In this document: positions 15,656 through 24,778 of the stretch, one piece after another
How the letters are laid out: the number at the start of each line of letters is the position of its first letter
Numbering within the stretch: position 1 is the stretch's first letter
From: JBKHDT01 sp049974825
Lineage (GTDB): Bacteria > Pseudomonadota > Gammaproteobacteria > Halothiobacillales > Halothiobacillaceae
Reading direction: 5' to 3'
Length of the DNA: 29,625 bases
Assembly: GCA_049974825.1 (NCBI GenBank)
Contig: JBNGDJ010000019.1
Location: 1-29,625, forward strand
Position numbers and translations under genes: made by a program
The notes under the pieces: model-generated
Databases searched by the model: none
What the model saw: only the letters and a program-made list of their open reading frames with translations
What the model was told of the DNA's origin: nothing

Positions 15656-16213
15656 TCAATTGGTCGCTGAAGGAGGCAGGACAGCCTCGATGGCAGCACG
15701 CAACTGGTCGGATTCGGGGCGGACCTGACTTTCGAAGGCTGCGGTGACCCGTCCTTCGGAATCAATCACGTACTTGTGAAAGTTCCATCGGGGCGGCTTG
15801 CCTGACTGTCGGTTGATTTCTGCGAATATGGGGTGGGCGTCCGGTCCCTTCACCCGGATGGGTGAAAACATGTCGAAGGTTACCCCGTAGTTGATAAAGC
15901 AGACCTCGGCGGTTTTCGCTTCCTTGCTGGCTTCTTGCGCAAAGTCGTTGGAAGGAAAACCCAGCACTTTCAGCCCGCGGGGGGCGTATTCCCGGTGCAG
16001 TGCCTCCAGCCCCTCGAACTGGCCGGTGTAGCCGCAGAAACTGGCCGTGTTGATGACCAGCAGCGGTTGGCCGCCATACTGACGCATGTCGACCTGTTCG
16101 CTGCTGTGCAGCCTTTGCAGCTGGTGTTCGTAGAGCGCCTCGGGGCCAGCGAAGGCCGAGCCGGCCAGCGCGAGAGTCAGCGCCAGGGTACAGGCATGCA
16201 GGGGGCGAATCAT
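15656..16213 (-). CDS. Exported glutathione peroxidase-family thiol peroxidase
   Basis: 185 residues. ATG 16213 is chosen: GGAGA lies upstream and the product starts with a signal peptide (MIRPLHACTLALTLALAGSAFA). The catalytic motif NTASFCGYTGQ has C60 in place of selenocysteine. The second family motif, normally FPCNQF, reads FPSNDF, so the usual Gln of the catalytic tetrad is Asp90; the WNF motif (W143, N144) is kept. The protein probably reduces hydroperoxides in the periplasm using thioredoxin-like donors rather than glutathione. A solo element hairpin sits at 16254-16283, just upstream. Confidence 0.88.
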   Translation of the reverse strand: MIRPLHACTLALTLALAGSAFAGPEALYEHQLQRLHSSEQVDMRQYGGQPLLVINTASFCGYTGQFEGLEALHREYAPRGLKVLGFPSNDFAQEASKEAKTAEVCFINYGVTFDMFSPIRVKGPDAHPIFAEINRQSGKPPRWNFHKYVIDSEGRVTAAFESQVRPESDQLRAAIEAVLPPSATN

Positions 16214-16253
16214 GGCAATCTCCGGGATGAATGGGATCGACGGCGCATGCCCA

Positions 16254-16283
16254 GGGACACTTTGCACGAATGCGGAGATTCCC
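16254..16283. repeat. Solo terminal hairpin of the intergenic element family (G)
   Basis: GGGACACTTTGCA and TGCGGAGATTCCC enclose CGAA, a degenerate form of the element's terminal hairpin; CCCA before and TGGG after extend it. It lies about 40 bases upstream of the peroxidase start, on the leader side. Confidence 0.5.
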
Positions 16284-16634
16284 CTGGGGCGCGAGGCGCG
16301 CCGCGTGTGATTGGAGTTCCTGCCTTACGGCCGGTTCCCCTGTCTTTGCTGCGCTGGCGCTTGATTGAACGTCCACCACGGCTGCAACCTTGCAGTGGCC
16401 CGCGCTCCGGTCCGCCAACCATGCGGCAAGCGACGAAAACGACGGTCAAATGGCTGACCCCAGAGCAGAAACGCACCGGGGTTTGTCTCTTTTTCTTCAT
16501 AATGCCGTATCATCGCGCTCAGGTAATGGCGTTCCCGCCCGACAAGGACGAGAGTGTCATGAGGGGCAGGGCGCAGAACGAACCGCCGCGCGGACAGGTC
16601 AGGTTCGGATGCCCGACCAATATCGGGAGCAGGG
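16284..16634. other. Divergent intergenic region between peroxidase and GGDEF genes
   Basis: This 351-base stretch should contain the promoters of both flanking genes. Around 16483-16517 an AT-richer patch (TTGTCT, then TATCAT 19 bases later) could be a weak sigma70 promoter for the plus strand, but the spacing is long. No gene, RNA or repeat was recognised otherwise. Confidence 0.35.
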
Positions 16635-19487
16635 ATGGGTTTGTTCGCCGCCTTTTCCACAAAATCAGATCACTTCATGCGGACACTTCGGCCGGGCAGG
16701 GCGAAGGGCTCTTTGGCTTGTGCTTCGGCTGCCCTTAAAGCTGGTGTCGTACACATCCGGCGTGTCACGCCGCACCCTCGCCGGCTCCCCGCTGTGCGGC
16801 CATTCCTGATTCTTGTGTTCCTGGCCGGCCTGGGCCTGGCTTTGCCGGTGCAGGCGGACAAGCAGGAAGAGCCGCTGACTGTCGCAATCAGCAGTGGCTG
16901 GCCGCCCTTGTGCTACCTGAATGATTCTGGCGAGCCTGAAGGGGTGCTGATTGAACTGTGGCGGGAAGTGGGCCGGGTGCTTGATCGCCCGGTTCAGTTC
17001 GAGCTGGTCGGCTGGGCTGAGTCGTTGCGACTCGTCCGTGTCGGGGTGGCGGATGTGCACGGCGGCTTGTTCCACTCGCAGATTCGAGCGGGCTACCTTG
17101 ATTTCAGTACCCCGCTGCTGCCCTCCGAAACACTGGTTTTCGTGCAGTCCCGGCTTCCGGTGTTTGGCATGGACGAGCTGGGTGGACACGCGCTGGGGGT
17201 GATTGACGGTGGCTACGGTATGGAATTTCTCCAGGAGAACCATCCCGGGGTCCGCATCCGGCTGTTTCCCGACAACGAAAGCCAGGTGCGTGCGGCTGTG
17301 GACGGCGAAATCGACGGTTTCGTGGCCGAGTATCCGGTAGGCCTGTACCTGATTGACCGTTATGCTGACCCGGCGGCGTTTCGGCCGCTGGCACTGCTGC
17401 ACAGCCATCCGCTGCGAGCCGGAGTGCGCAAGGGCAACACGGCGCTGCTGGCAGAGATCGACCGGGCGCTGGCGCAGATCGGCACGGAGCGCCTGAACGC
17501 GCTCGGACAGCGCTGGTTCCAGGTCGAGCGGGTTGAGGTGATTCCGGCCTGGGTGGGGTGGGCGCTGGCGGTCGCCTTGGGGCTGGTACTGATCGGTGCC
17601 GTGAGTCTCTGGCAGGGGTTGCGGCGGCGACAACTCGCGCAGGCGGCGCTGGATCGTCAGGCCGCGCTGGAAGAGAGCGAGGGGTTGCTGCGCAGTCTGG
17701 GGCGCAATGCGGCCGCCGGGATCTACATTATTCGCGGGTCCAAGTTTCTGGCCGTCAACCCGGCCATGTCCCAGATTCTCGAAGCCAGCGAGCATGAATT
17801 GCTGACCCGGGATTTCATCGAATTCGTCCATCCGATCGACCGGGGCATGGTCGGCAAGCGTGCCTTGGCGCGCCTGCGCGGCGAGCAGGTGCCAAACCAG
17901 TACGAAATCAGGCTCCTGACGGGTGAGGGGCAGATGCGCTGGGCCGAGTTGCATGCGGACGTGGCCGAATACCGCGGTGAGCGCGTGAGTCTGGGTACGC
18001 TCTACGACATCACCGACCGCAAGCGGCTCGAAGACCGCCTGCGGACCAGCGAGGCACGGTTTCGCACGCTGGTGGAAAATGCGCCGGACATTATCTTCAC
18101 GCTCTCGGCCAGCGGCGAGTTCCTGTTTGTCTCGCCCAATATCCGCCAGATCATGGGCTTTGAGCCGGAAGAGCTGATCGGCGAGCCGATGTCCTTCGTG
18201 GTGCATCCGGATGATCTGGCCCATTGCGGCGCCTTTATGCACGAGGTGCTGGAGACAGGCGCCCAGGAGCGCTCGGTAGAATACCGGGTTCGGATCAAGT
18301 CCGGTGGCTGGCGCTGGCATGTCTCCAACACCGGCACCCTGGTGCGGGACGGGGAGGTCGAATTCATCGGCATGGCGCGGGATGTGACGGATACCCGTGA
18401 GGCTGTCGCCGAAGTGCGCTACCAGAACCGCTTCAAGCAGTTGCTGGTCGAGCTGTCCGGCGAGTTTCTCAGTGCCGGCGGTCTCACGCTGGACGAGAAG
18501 ATCAACCAGATGCTGGAGCGGGCCGGGCGTTTTTTCGAAGTGGATCGAGCCTATTTGTTCGAGTTTGCGGACAACAACACGGCAATGATCAATACCCATG
18601 AATGGACTGCCGAGGCGGTACAGCCGGCGATCGCTCAGTGGCACCGCATGGAAATAGCGGACTTCCCCCAGGCTGCCGAGGAGCTGATCGGGACGCTCCT
18701 CGCTGGCAAGGCTTTTCGTCTGTCGGATATTGCGGATCTGCCGGAGTCCGCGACAGCCGAGCGCGCGCTGCTCGAGGCTCAGGATGTCCGGTCTGTTTTC
18801 TGCGTGCCCCTGTACAGTGGCGGTGAGGTCACCGGCTTTTTCGGGCTGGATCGAAACGATGATGCGGCCTGGCGTCATGATCAGGCAGATCTGATGATGG
18901 TGCTCGCCAATCTTCTGTCCGAGGCGATGGCGCGTCATGCTCTGGAGGACGAGCTGCGCGACAATGCGATGACCGATGGACTGACGGGGCTGAAAAACCG
19001 GCGGTACTTGTTTGCCCGGATGGAGGAGCTTTTCGAGGAGTACCGGCGACATGGCCGGGAGTTTGCGCTGATCATCCTGGATATCGACCATTTCAAGTCG
19101 TTCAATGACCGGTTCGGGCACCTGGCGGGTGACTTCATGTTGCGGGCCTTTGCCCGGGAGCTTGACGAGCGGGTCCGTCCGCTGGACATTCCCACCCGTT
19201 ACGGGGGCGAGGAGTTCGTGGTGGTGTTGCCGCAGACGACCGTGGCGGAGGCCCGGGATGTGGCCGAGCGAATCCTGATTGCCGTGCGCGCCGCTGAATA
19301 CAGCTACGAAGGAAATACCCATCGAATGACCGTCAGCGCCGGGGTGGCGGGGCTTTCGGAGCTGCCCGAAACCCGCCTGCAACCCGAGGCCCTGGTTGAT
19401 CTGGCCGACAGGCGGCTGTATGTCGCCAAGGTGACCGGCCGCGATCGGGTCGTCTGGCAGGACAACCTGTCGCAGGCGAGTGGCTGA
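16635..19487 (+). CDS. Periplasmic-binding-domain sensor diguanylate cyclase (SBP-TM-PAS-PAS-GAF-GGDEF)
   Basis: A 950-residue membrane signalling protein. A hydrophobic export segment near 56-72 (RPFLILVFLAGLGLALPVQA) precedes an SBP_bac_3-like domain (about 78-300; LTVAISSGWPPLCYLNDSGEP). TM2 is near 305-327. PAS domains follow at about 345-460 and 470-585, then a GAF domain (595-770; VPLYSGGEVTGFFGLDR) and a GGDEF domain (780-945). The active-site motif is GGEEF (857-861), with the inhibitory RxxD site RPLD (848-851) five residues before it, so it should be a catalytically competent, product-inhibited c-di-GMP synthase. The first 53 residues are basic and unusual; ATG 16635 has GGGAG upstream, ATG 16677 is a possible alternative. 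The ligand is likely an amino acid or other small polar solute. Confidence 0.9.
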   Translation: MGLFAAFSTKSDHFMRTLRPGRAKGSLACASAALKAGVVHIRRVTPHPRRLPAVRPFLILVFLAGLGLALPVQADKQEEPLTVAISSGWPPLCYLNDSGEPEGVLIELWREVGRVLDRPVQFELVGWAESLRLVRVGVADVHGGLFHSQIRAGYLDFSTPLLPSETLVFVQSRLPVFGMDELGGHALGVIDGGYGMEFLQENHPGVRIRLFPDNESQVRAAVDGEIDGFVAEYPVGLYLIDRYADPAAFRPLALLHSHPLRAGVRKGNTALLAEIDRALAQIGTERLNALGQRWFQVERVEVIPAWVGWALAVALGLVLIGAVSLWQGLRRRQLAQAALDRQAALEESEGLLRSLGRNAAAGIYIIRGSKFLAVNPAMSQILEASEHELLTRDFIEFVHPIDRGMVGKRALARLRGEQVPNQYEIRLLTGEGQMRWAELHADVAEYRGERVSLGTLYDITDRKRLEDRLRTSEARFRTLVENAPDIIFTLSASGEFLFVSPNIRQIMGFEPEELIGEPMSFVVHPDDLAHCGAFMHEVLETGAQERSVEYRVRIKSGGWRWHVSNTGTLVRDGEVEFIGMARDVTDTREAVAEVRYQNRFKQLLVELSGEFLSAGGLTLDEKINQMLERAGRFFEVDRAYLFEFADNNTAMINTHEWTAEAVQPAIAQWHRMEIADFPQAAEELIGTLLAGKAFRLSDIADLPESATAERALLEAQDVRSVFCVPLYSGGEVTGFFGLDRNDDAAWRHDQADLMMVLANLLSEAMARHALEDELRDNAMTDGLTGLKNRRYLFARMEELFEEYRRHGREFALIILDIDHFKSFNDRFGHLAGDFMLRAFARELDERVRPLDIPTRYGGEEFVVVLPQTTVAEARDVAERILIAVRAAEYSYEGNTHRMTVSAGVAGLSELPETRLQPEALVDLADRRLYVAKVTGRDRVVWQDNLSQASG

Positions 19488-19502
19488 CGAAATTTGAACG
19501 AT

Positions 19503-19536
19503 GCCGGGTGTTTTTCTGCGCCCGGCCGTGTTTTTT
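19503..19536 (+). terminator. Possible intrinsic terminator between the GGDEF gene and parE
   Basis: GCCGGG (19503-19508) pairs with CCCGGC (19521-19526) across a 12-base loop, followed by CGTG and six T. It would end transcription of the GGDEF gene and separates it from parE, whose start is 14 bases further on; read-through is possible because the stem is short. Confidence 0.5.
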
Positions 19537-19550
19537 GGAGTGTGGTTTTC

Positions 19551-21446
19551 ATGCAGCGTTACGACGCCAGTGCCATTGAGGTTCTGACCGGGCTGGACCC
19601 GGTGAAGAAGCGCCCGGGCATGTACACGGACACCACCCGCCCGAATCATCTGGCGCAGGAGGTGATCGACAACAGTGTGGATGAGGCGCTGGCGGGCTTT
19701 GCGCAGGAAATTGTGGTCACCCTGCATGCCGATGGCTCGCTTTCGGTGACGGACGACGGACGCGGCATGCCGGTGGACATCCATCCCGAGCATGGCGTTT
19801 CGGGCGTCGAGTTGATCCTGACCCGACTTCATGCCGGCGGCAAGTTCTCGGACAAAACCTATCGGTTCTCCGGCGGCTTGCACGGGGTTGGTGTGTCGGT
19901 GGTCAATGCCCTTTCCACGCGACTGGAGGTAATCATCAAGCGTGATGCCCGCCAGTGGTTCGCGGCTTTCGAGGCCGGCCTTCCGGTTGAGGATCTGCAA
20001 GAGACCGGCACGGTCGGAAAGCGCAATACCGGCACCATGCTGAGGTTCTGGCCCGATCCAAAGTATTTCGACAGCCCGAAGTTTCACCTGCCGCGCCTGA
20101 AGCACAACCTGCGCGCCAAGGCGGTGCTCTGCCCGGGGCTGACGGTCCGGTTTGACGATGAACAGACGGGCGAGTCGCAGAGCTGGCATTACGAGGACGG
20201 CCTGCGGGATTACCTGCTTGAATCGGTGGGCGAGGTGGAAAAACTGCCGCCGGAAGCCTTTGTCGGGTCGATGCAGGCGGATGACCAGTCGCGCGCGCAG
20301 GCGGTTGACTGGGCGCTTTTGTGGCTGCCGGAGGGGGGCGAGCCGGTTCAGGAGAGCTATGTCAACCTGATTCCCACGGTTCAGGGCGGCACGCATGTCA
20401 ATGGCCTGCGACTGGGGCTGACCGAGGCCGTGCGTGAGTTCTGCGAGTTTCGCAACCTGTTGCCGCGCGGGGTAAAGCTGGCCCCGGAAGATGTCTGGGA
20501 TCGCGTGGCCTACGTGCTGTCCGCCAAGATCCACGAGCCCCAGTTTGCCGGGCAGACCAAGGAGCGGCTGTCTTCGCGTGAGTGTGCCTCGTTCATCTCG
20601 GGCGTGGTCAATGACGCGCTGTCGCTGTGGATGAACCAGCATGCCGAGCAGGGGGAGGCGATTGCCCAGCTGGCAATCGCCACAGCCCAGCGGCGCCTGC
20701 GCGAGGACCGGAAGGTGGTTCGCAAGCGTGTAACCAGTGGCCCCGCGCTGCCGGGCAAGCTGGCCGACTGCACGGCCACGGACCTGTCCCGCACGGAGCT
20801 GTTTCTGGTGGAGGGAGATTCGGCCGGCGGCTCGGCCAAGCAGGCGCGTGACCGGGAGTACCAGGCGATCCTCCCCCTGCGGGGCAAGATCCTCAATACC
20901 TGGGAAACCGATGCCGGGCAGGTGCTGGCTTCATCCGAGGTCCACGACATTGCCGTGGCCCTGGGTGTTGATCCAGGCGCGGACGATCTGGCCGGGTTGC
21001 GTTACGGGAAGATTTGCATTCTGGCCGATGCCGACTCGGATGGCCTGCATATTTCCGCATTGCTTTGCGCGTTGTTTGTGCGTCATTTCCGCACGCTGGT
21101 GGCGCAGGGGCATGTCTTCGTGGCCATGCCGCCGCTGTACCGGATCGATCTGGGCAAGGAAACCTGGTACGCGCTGGACGAGGCCGAACGCGATGGCATT
21201 CTCGACCGACTGGCGGCCGAGCATCGTCGCGGCAAGCCCCAGGTGACCCGGTTCAAGGGTCTGGGCGAGATGAACCCGGCCCAGCTGCGTGAGTCGACCC
21301 TGGCGCCGGAGACCCGGCGGCTGGTGCGCTTGAGCATTGACGACCCGGTCGAGACCGAGACCATCATGGACATGCTGCTGGCCAAGAAGCGCTCTGCCGA
21401 CCGTCGTGCCTGGCTGGAGCGCAAGGGCAATCTCGCGGAAGTTTGA
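19551..21446 (+). CDS. parE: DNA topoisomerase IV subunit B
   Basis: 631 residues, essentially the length of E. coli ParE (630). ATG 19551 with GGAG upstream gives the standard N-terminus (MQRYDASAIEVLTGLDPVKKRPGMY). The GHKL ATPase domain shows VIDNSVDEAL, DDGRGMPV and GGLHGVGVSVVNALS; the TOPRIM domain shows EGDSAGGSAKQARDREYQ, LPLRGKILN and DADSDGLHI, and the C-terminus has RFKGLGEMNP. With ParC it decatenates replicated chromosomes. The short form and sequence fit ParE rather than the longer GyrB. parC is not in the window. Confidence 0.96.
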   Translation: MQRYDASAIEVLTGLDPVKKRPGMYTDTTRPNHLAQEVIDNSVDEALAGFAQEIVVTLHADGSLSVTDDGRGMPVDIHPEHGVSGVELILTRLHAGGKFSDKTYRFSGGLHGVGVSVVNALSTRLEVIIKRDARQWFAAFEAGLPVEDLQETGTVGKRNTGTMLRFWPDPKYFDSPKFHLPRLKHNLRAKAVLCPGLTVRFDDEQTGESQSWHYEDGLRDYLLESVGEVEKLPPEAFVGSMQADDQSRAQAVDWALLWLPEGGEPVQESYVNLIPTVQGGTHVNGLRLGLTEAVREFCEFRNLLPRGVKLAPEDVWDRVAYVLSAKIHEPQFAGQTKERLSSRECASFISGVVNDALSLWMNQHAEQGEAIAQLAIATAQRRLREDRKVVRKRVTSGPALPGKLADCTATDLSRTELFLVEGDSAGGSAKQARDREYQAILPLRGKILNTWETDAGQVLASSEVHDIAVALGVDPGADDLAGLRYGKICILADADSDGLHISALLCALFVRHFRTLVAQGHVFVAMPPLYRIDLGKETWYALDEAERDGILDRLAAEHRRGKPQVTRFKGLGEMNPAQLRESTLAPETRRLVRLSIDDPVETETIMDMLLAKKRSADRRAWLERKGNLAEV

Positions 21447-21494
21447 TTCTGGCGTTCAGGCTCGGGACCTTCTGCCTACGGGGCAGAGTGGCCC

Positions 21495-22934
21495 TCAAGT
21501 GGCCTCGTCCGGAATCGGCAGGGCCACAAAGTGGTCGCGGTCCCCGCGGCGCAGATGCAGCGGCAGGGGCTTGCCGGCTGCTGCGGCGCGCAGGAGATCT
21601 TCCAGCGAATCAAGGTCTGCCGGTGTTCTGCCGCCGATCGCGAGGATGCGGTCGCCGGGCCGAATGTCGAGCGACTCGGCCACCGACCCGCGGCGAATCG
21701 CGCGAATCGTGAGCCCCTCGGGGCTTTCTTCCACGGCAAGTCCGACCTGGTCTAGCATCGAGTCTTCGGGGGGTGTGACTGGGGGCTCCTCGGCATTCGC
21801 CGGCGGGTTGGCAGAGGCGAGTGGCTGATCTGGCAGCTCACCGAGGACCAGAGCAATCGACAGGCGCTCTCGGTCGCGCAGGATTTCCAGGGCAACCCGG
21901 CGCTCCGGCGGATAGCGTCCGATAATCTGGGGCAGGGCGCCTGATCCCGTCACCCGATGCCGGTCTACCGAGAGGATGACGTCGCCGCTCTGCAATCCGG
22001 CCGCCTCGGCTGGCGAGTCCGGCAAAACGGCCGTGACCAGGGCGCCTTCAACGCGGCCCAGTCCCAGCGCTTCGGCCAGTTCCCGGTCGACATCCTGGAT
22101 GCGCACGCCAAGAAAGCCGCGCCGCACTTCGCCATGTTCGAGAAGCTGGGCGACCACTTCCATGGCGTAATCGATGGGGATGGCGAAGGACAGACCATTG
22201 TAGCTGCCGGTCTCGGTGAATATCTGGGCGTTCACCCCGATGACTTCGCCGTCGAGGTTGAACAGCGGACCCCCGGAATTGCCGGGGTTGATGGCCACGT
22301 CGGACTGGATGAAGGGGACATAGGTCTCGTTGGCCATGGTGGGCAGTGCTCGGCCCATTGCGCTGATGACGCCGGCTGTGACGGTTTGATCGAAACCGAA
22401 GGGGGCGCCGATCGCCACGGCCCACTGGCCGGGGCGTACTTTTTCGCTCTTGCCGATCCGCAAGGGACGAAATTTCTTGCCCTCCACCTGCAAAAGCGCG
22501 ATGTCGCCCCGCGGATCGCTGCCAATGAGTTCCGCGGGCAACTCGCGCCCGTCACCGAAGCGAACCCAGATCTCGCTGGCGCCCTGAACAACGTGCTCGT
22601 TGGTCAGGATCAGCCCGTCCTTGGAAATCACGAACCCGGAGCCAGCATTGTTGTTGGGTATGGCTTCTGGCGGCGTGCCGTTCTGTCCGGGGCCGAATCC
22701 GAAGAAGTCCTGGAAGAACTCTTCCATCTCTGCGCCGCTCTCCGGATCGCCCTCGATGGCGGGCAGGCGGGCGATTGTATGGATATTCACCACCGACGGG
22801 GCGTTTTCTTCCACCAGTTCGGAGAAGTCGGGCAACTGGGCATCCTGACGGCCACAGCCGGTCAGCCACAGGCCGAGAACCAGCAGTGATAGCAACGGAA
22901 ACAGTCGCAGGGTCTGGATTTTGTGAAATGTCAT
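21495..22934 (-). CDS. Deg/HtrA-type periplasmic serine protease, lipoprotein, two PDZ domains
   Basis: A 479-residue protease (DegP/DegQ/MucD family). The N-terminus is a lipoprotein signal with lipobox LWLTGC (Cys27), so it is probably membrane-tethered, unlike soluble DegP. The trypsin-like domain carries the triad H114 (TNEHVV), D144 (RGDIALL) and S220 (PGNSGGP). PDZ1 spans about 270-365 and PDZ2 about 400-475, joined by a Pro/Glu-rich linker (ANPPANAEEPPVTPPEDS). The expected role is degradation of misfolded envelope proteins. It converges with parE (48 bases between stops), with no strong terminator visible. The Shine-Dalgarno signal is weak. Confidence 0.93.
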   Translation of the reverse strand: MTFHKIQTLRLFPLLSLLVLGLWLTGCGRQDAQLPDFSELVEENAPSVVNIHTIARLPAIEGDPESGAEMEEFFQDFFGFGPGQNGTPPEAIPNNNAGSGFVISKDGLILTNEHVVQGASEIWVRFGDGRELPAELIGSDPRGDIALLQVEGKKFRPLRIGKSEKVRPGQWAVAIGAPFGFDQTVTAGVISAMGRALPTMANETYVPFIQSDVAINPGNSGGPLFNLDGEVIGVNAQIFTETGSYNGLSFAIPIDYAMEVVAQLLEHGEVRRGFLGVRIQDVDRELAEALGLGRVEGALVTAVLPDSPAEAAGLQSGDVILSVDRHRVTGSGALPQIIGRYPPERRVALEILRDRERLSIALVLGELPDQPLASANPPANAEEPPVTPPEDSMLDQVGLAVEESPEGLTIRAIRRGSVAESLDIRPGDRILAIGGRTPADLDSLEDLLRAAAAGKPLPLHLRRGDRDHFVALPIPDEAT

Positions 22935-23067
22935 GAGCTTGCGTTTTTGGGCAGGTAAACCGGCAGGATATTGAAAAAGCGCTTCGCTGTCCCGTGTCGA
23001 GACGTCCGGTCCGGCACTGTGCAGCGAAAAAACTCAGACCGAAATGTTCTTGACGGGCAGGTGATAC

Positions 23068-24204
23068 TCAGGGTGCCGGGTCAAGCCGCAGAACCTGTCC
23101 AAGCGTGGAGTCGGTCAGCAGCCAGAGATGCCCGTCGGGGCCGAGCCGAACATCCCGGATGCGTTCGTTCATGTCTTCGAGCAGCCGGGTTTCACGCAGC
23201 ACCCGCGTGCCGTCCAGTTCCAGGCGAGCCAGATGCCGACCTGCCAGGGCTCCGACGAAGAGATTACCCTTCCAGTCGGGAAATACCTCGCCCTCGTAAA
23301 AGGCCATGCCGGAGGGGGCAATGGATGGCGTCCAGTGGTGCAGGGGTTGTTCCATGCCGGGCGCCTCGGTCCGCCCGTCGCCGATCGGGACGCCCGAGTA
23401 GTCGATGCCGTAGGTAATCACCGGCCAGCCGTAGTTGCGCCCGGCGTGGATGATATTGATTTCGTCGCCGCCTCGCGGGCCATGTTCGTGGGTCCAGACT
23501 TCGCCCGTGACCGGGTGAATGGTCATGCCCTGCGGGTTGCGGTTGCCGTAGCTGTAGATCTCCGGCCGGGCGTCGGGTCGGTCGACGAAGGGATTGTCGG
23601 CCGGGATCCGGCCATCGTCGTGCAGGCGGATAATGCTGCCGGCGTGATCGTCAAGGTCCTGGGCGCGCTGCATTTCGCCGCGATCTCCCACGCTCAGGTA
23701 AAGGTAGCCATCTGGGTCGAATGCGATCCGACCGCCGAAATGCCGGGTATTTCCCGAGGCGGGCAGGGCGGTAAACAGGGTCTCGACATCCACGAGGCGA
23801 TCATGCTCAAGACGTCCGCGAACCAGCCGGGTCGTCATGCCGCCGTCCACCGGTGCTGCCAGGCTGAGATAGATCAAACCGTTGCGCGCGAAGTCCGGGT
23901 GCAGGGCCACATCCAGCAATCCGCCCTGGCCGCGTGCCACGATTTCAGGCAGTCCGCCGATGGGTGCCGAAAGCTGCCACGGCCCATCAGAGGAGGGGGT
24001 CAGTCGGCGCAATCTGCCCGGGCGTTCGGTGACCAGCGCCGAGCCGTCGGGCAGGAAGGCGAGACTCCAGGGCTTGTCCAGGTCGTTGGATATCACCGTT
24101 ACGACCGGCTCGGCGGCCACGGCACGGAAGAACTGGCTGACCAGCACCAAGCCGAGGGCGGCGAAGATCAGGATGGTGGACAGTCGGCAGAGCAGGGAGC
24201 GCAT
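23068..24204 (-). CDS. PQQ-type soluble aldose/sorbosone dehydrogenase (YliI-like)
   Basis: A 378-residue six-bladed beta-propeller protein of the GSDH family. An N-terminal hydrophobic segment (LSTILIFAALGLVLVSQFFRAVAA) exports or anchors it. Family motifs include DLDKPWSLAFLPDG, GQGGLLDVALHPDFA, RHFGGRIAFDPDGYLYLSVGDRG, YSYGNRNPQGMTIHP, EHGPRGGDEINI and YGWPVITYG. Such enzymes oxidise aldose sugars in the periplasm using PQQ; E. coli YliI is the closest described type. No pqq genes are in the window, so the cofactor source is unknown. It is about 130 bases upstream of the Deg gene on the same strand and could be co-transcribed, but nothing shows a link in function. Confidence 0.9.
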   Translation of the reverse strand: MRSLLCRLSTILIFAALGLVLVSQFFRAVAAEPVVTVISNDLDKPWSLAFLPDGSALVTERPGRLRRLTPSSDGPWQLSAPIGGLPEIVARGQGGLLDVALHPDFARNGLIYLSLAAPVDGGMTTRLVRGRLEHDRLVDVETLFTALPASGNTRHFGGRIAFDPDGYLYLSVGDRGEMQRAQDLDDHAGSIIRLHDDGRIPADNPFVDRPDARPEIYSYGNRNPQGMTIHPVTGEVWTHEHGPRGGDEINIIHAGRNYGWPVITYGIDYSGVPIGDGRTEAPGMEQPLHHWTPSIAPSGMAFYEGEVFPDWKGNLFVGALAGRHLARLELDGTRVLRETRLLEDMNERIRDVRLGPDGHLWLLTDSTLGQVLRLDPAP

Positions 24205-24246
24205 GGCATTCTTTCCGATGGGGTGATGGCTGGTTGCCGGTTTTTA

Positions 24247-24399
24247 GGGAAACTCTGCACAATTGCAGAGTTTCCCGATTGGGGCATGGATGCCCCAAGG
24301 CTCAATGGCGTAAACCGTTGAATTGCGTAGCCCGGGCCGAGCATGTATCGGCCCGGGCGTGTCTGCAGAAGCCCAAGGATGGCTTTGTGCAGAGTTTGC
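24247..24399 (-). repeat. Structured intergenic element, copy B
   Basis: Read on the minus strand it begins GCAAACTCTGCACAA, directly after the TGA of the HMA gene, and ends with a perfect 13-bp hairpin (24247-24259 with 24264-24276, arm GGGAAACTCTGCA). Internal stems: GCCCGGGCCGA/TCGGCCCGGGC (24330-24340 with 24348-24358, 11 bp perfect) and TTGGGGCAT/ATGCCCCAA (24279-24298). Compared with copy A, the bases of all three stems differ while complementarity is retained, and a 40-base internal segment is absent. Confidence 0.8.
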
Positions 24400-24687
24400 T
24401 CAGGATTCGCCAGAGAAGCGCCCCACAGCGCAGCTGACGAAGGAGCGGGCCTTGGCGCCCATGTCGGACAGGCCGGCGACCGAACCGGCCAGCGGATAGC
24501 CCAGTGCCTCAAGGCGTTCGGCCACCAGGGCAGGGTCCCAGTCATCCTCGTGGGTGACGATCACCGTCTGGCTCTCCGGGATGACCTGAACCGCGTCCAC
24601 GCCGGGCAGTTTGTCCAACGCGCGCACGATACTGGCGCTGCAGCCGCCACACTTGATGTTTTCGACCTCGAATGGGGTTTCTTGCAT
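24400..24687 (-). CDS. Small heavy-metal-associated (HMA) domain protein, CopZ-like with C-terminal extension
   Basis: 95 residues. ATG 24687 is chosen over 24705 because GGAGG lies 7 bases upstream. The ferredoxin-like HMA domain covers about residues 4-68, with the metal-binding pair C13/C16 in NIKCGGCSAS; the Met that normally precedes the CxxC by two is Ile here. Cu(I) is the usual ligand of such chaperones. About 25 extra residues at the C-terminus (MGAKARSFVSCAVGRFSGES) have no obvious match and include one more Cys. The stop codon touches repeat copy B and copy C lies in the leader, so the gene is boxed by elements in the same orientation. Confidence 0.82.
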   Translation of the reverse strand: MQETPFEVENIKCGGCSASIVRALDKLPGVDAVQVIPESQTVIVTHEDDWDPALVAERLEALGYPLAGSVAGLSDMGAKARSFVSCAVGRFSGES

Positions 24688-24778
24688 GTCTTGCCCTCCC
24701 GGCATGCTGCATTGTGCTGCCTATGATTAACCTGCGAATGATGCGCGCTGGGACAGTCGCGGTACAATTCACTTTTCA

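Noticed and set aside
14505..15747. Long frames through the palindromic array and the N run
   Set aside because: They cross the 100-N gap, overlap hupE in other frames, and their peptide simply repeats the 200-bp unit.
16665..20642. A 1325-codon open frame on the minus strand
   Set aside because: It lies antisense to the GGDEF and parE genes, both of which have full domain signatures. Long antisense frames arise easily in GC-rich genes with biased third positions, and its translation has no recognisable domain.
21447..21494. Terminator between parE and the Deg gene
   Set aside because: The CTGCC/GGCAG stem has only 5 bp and no T run on either strand.
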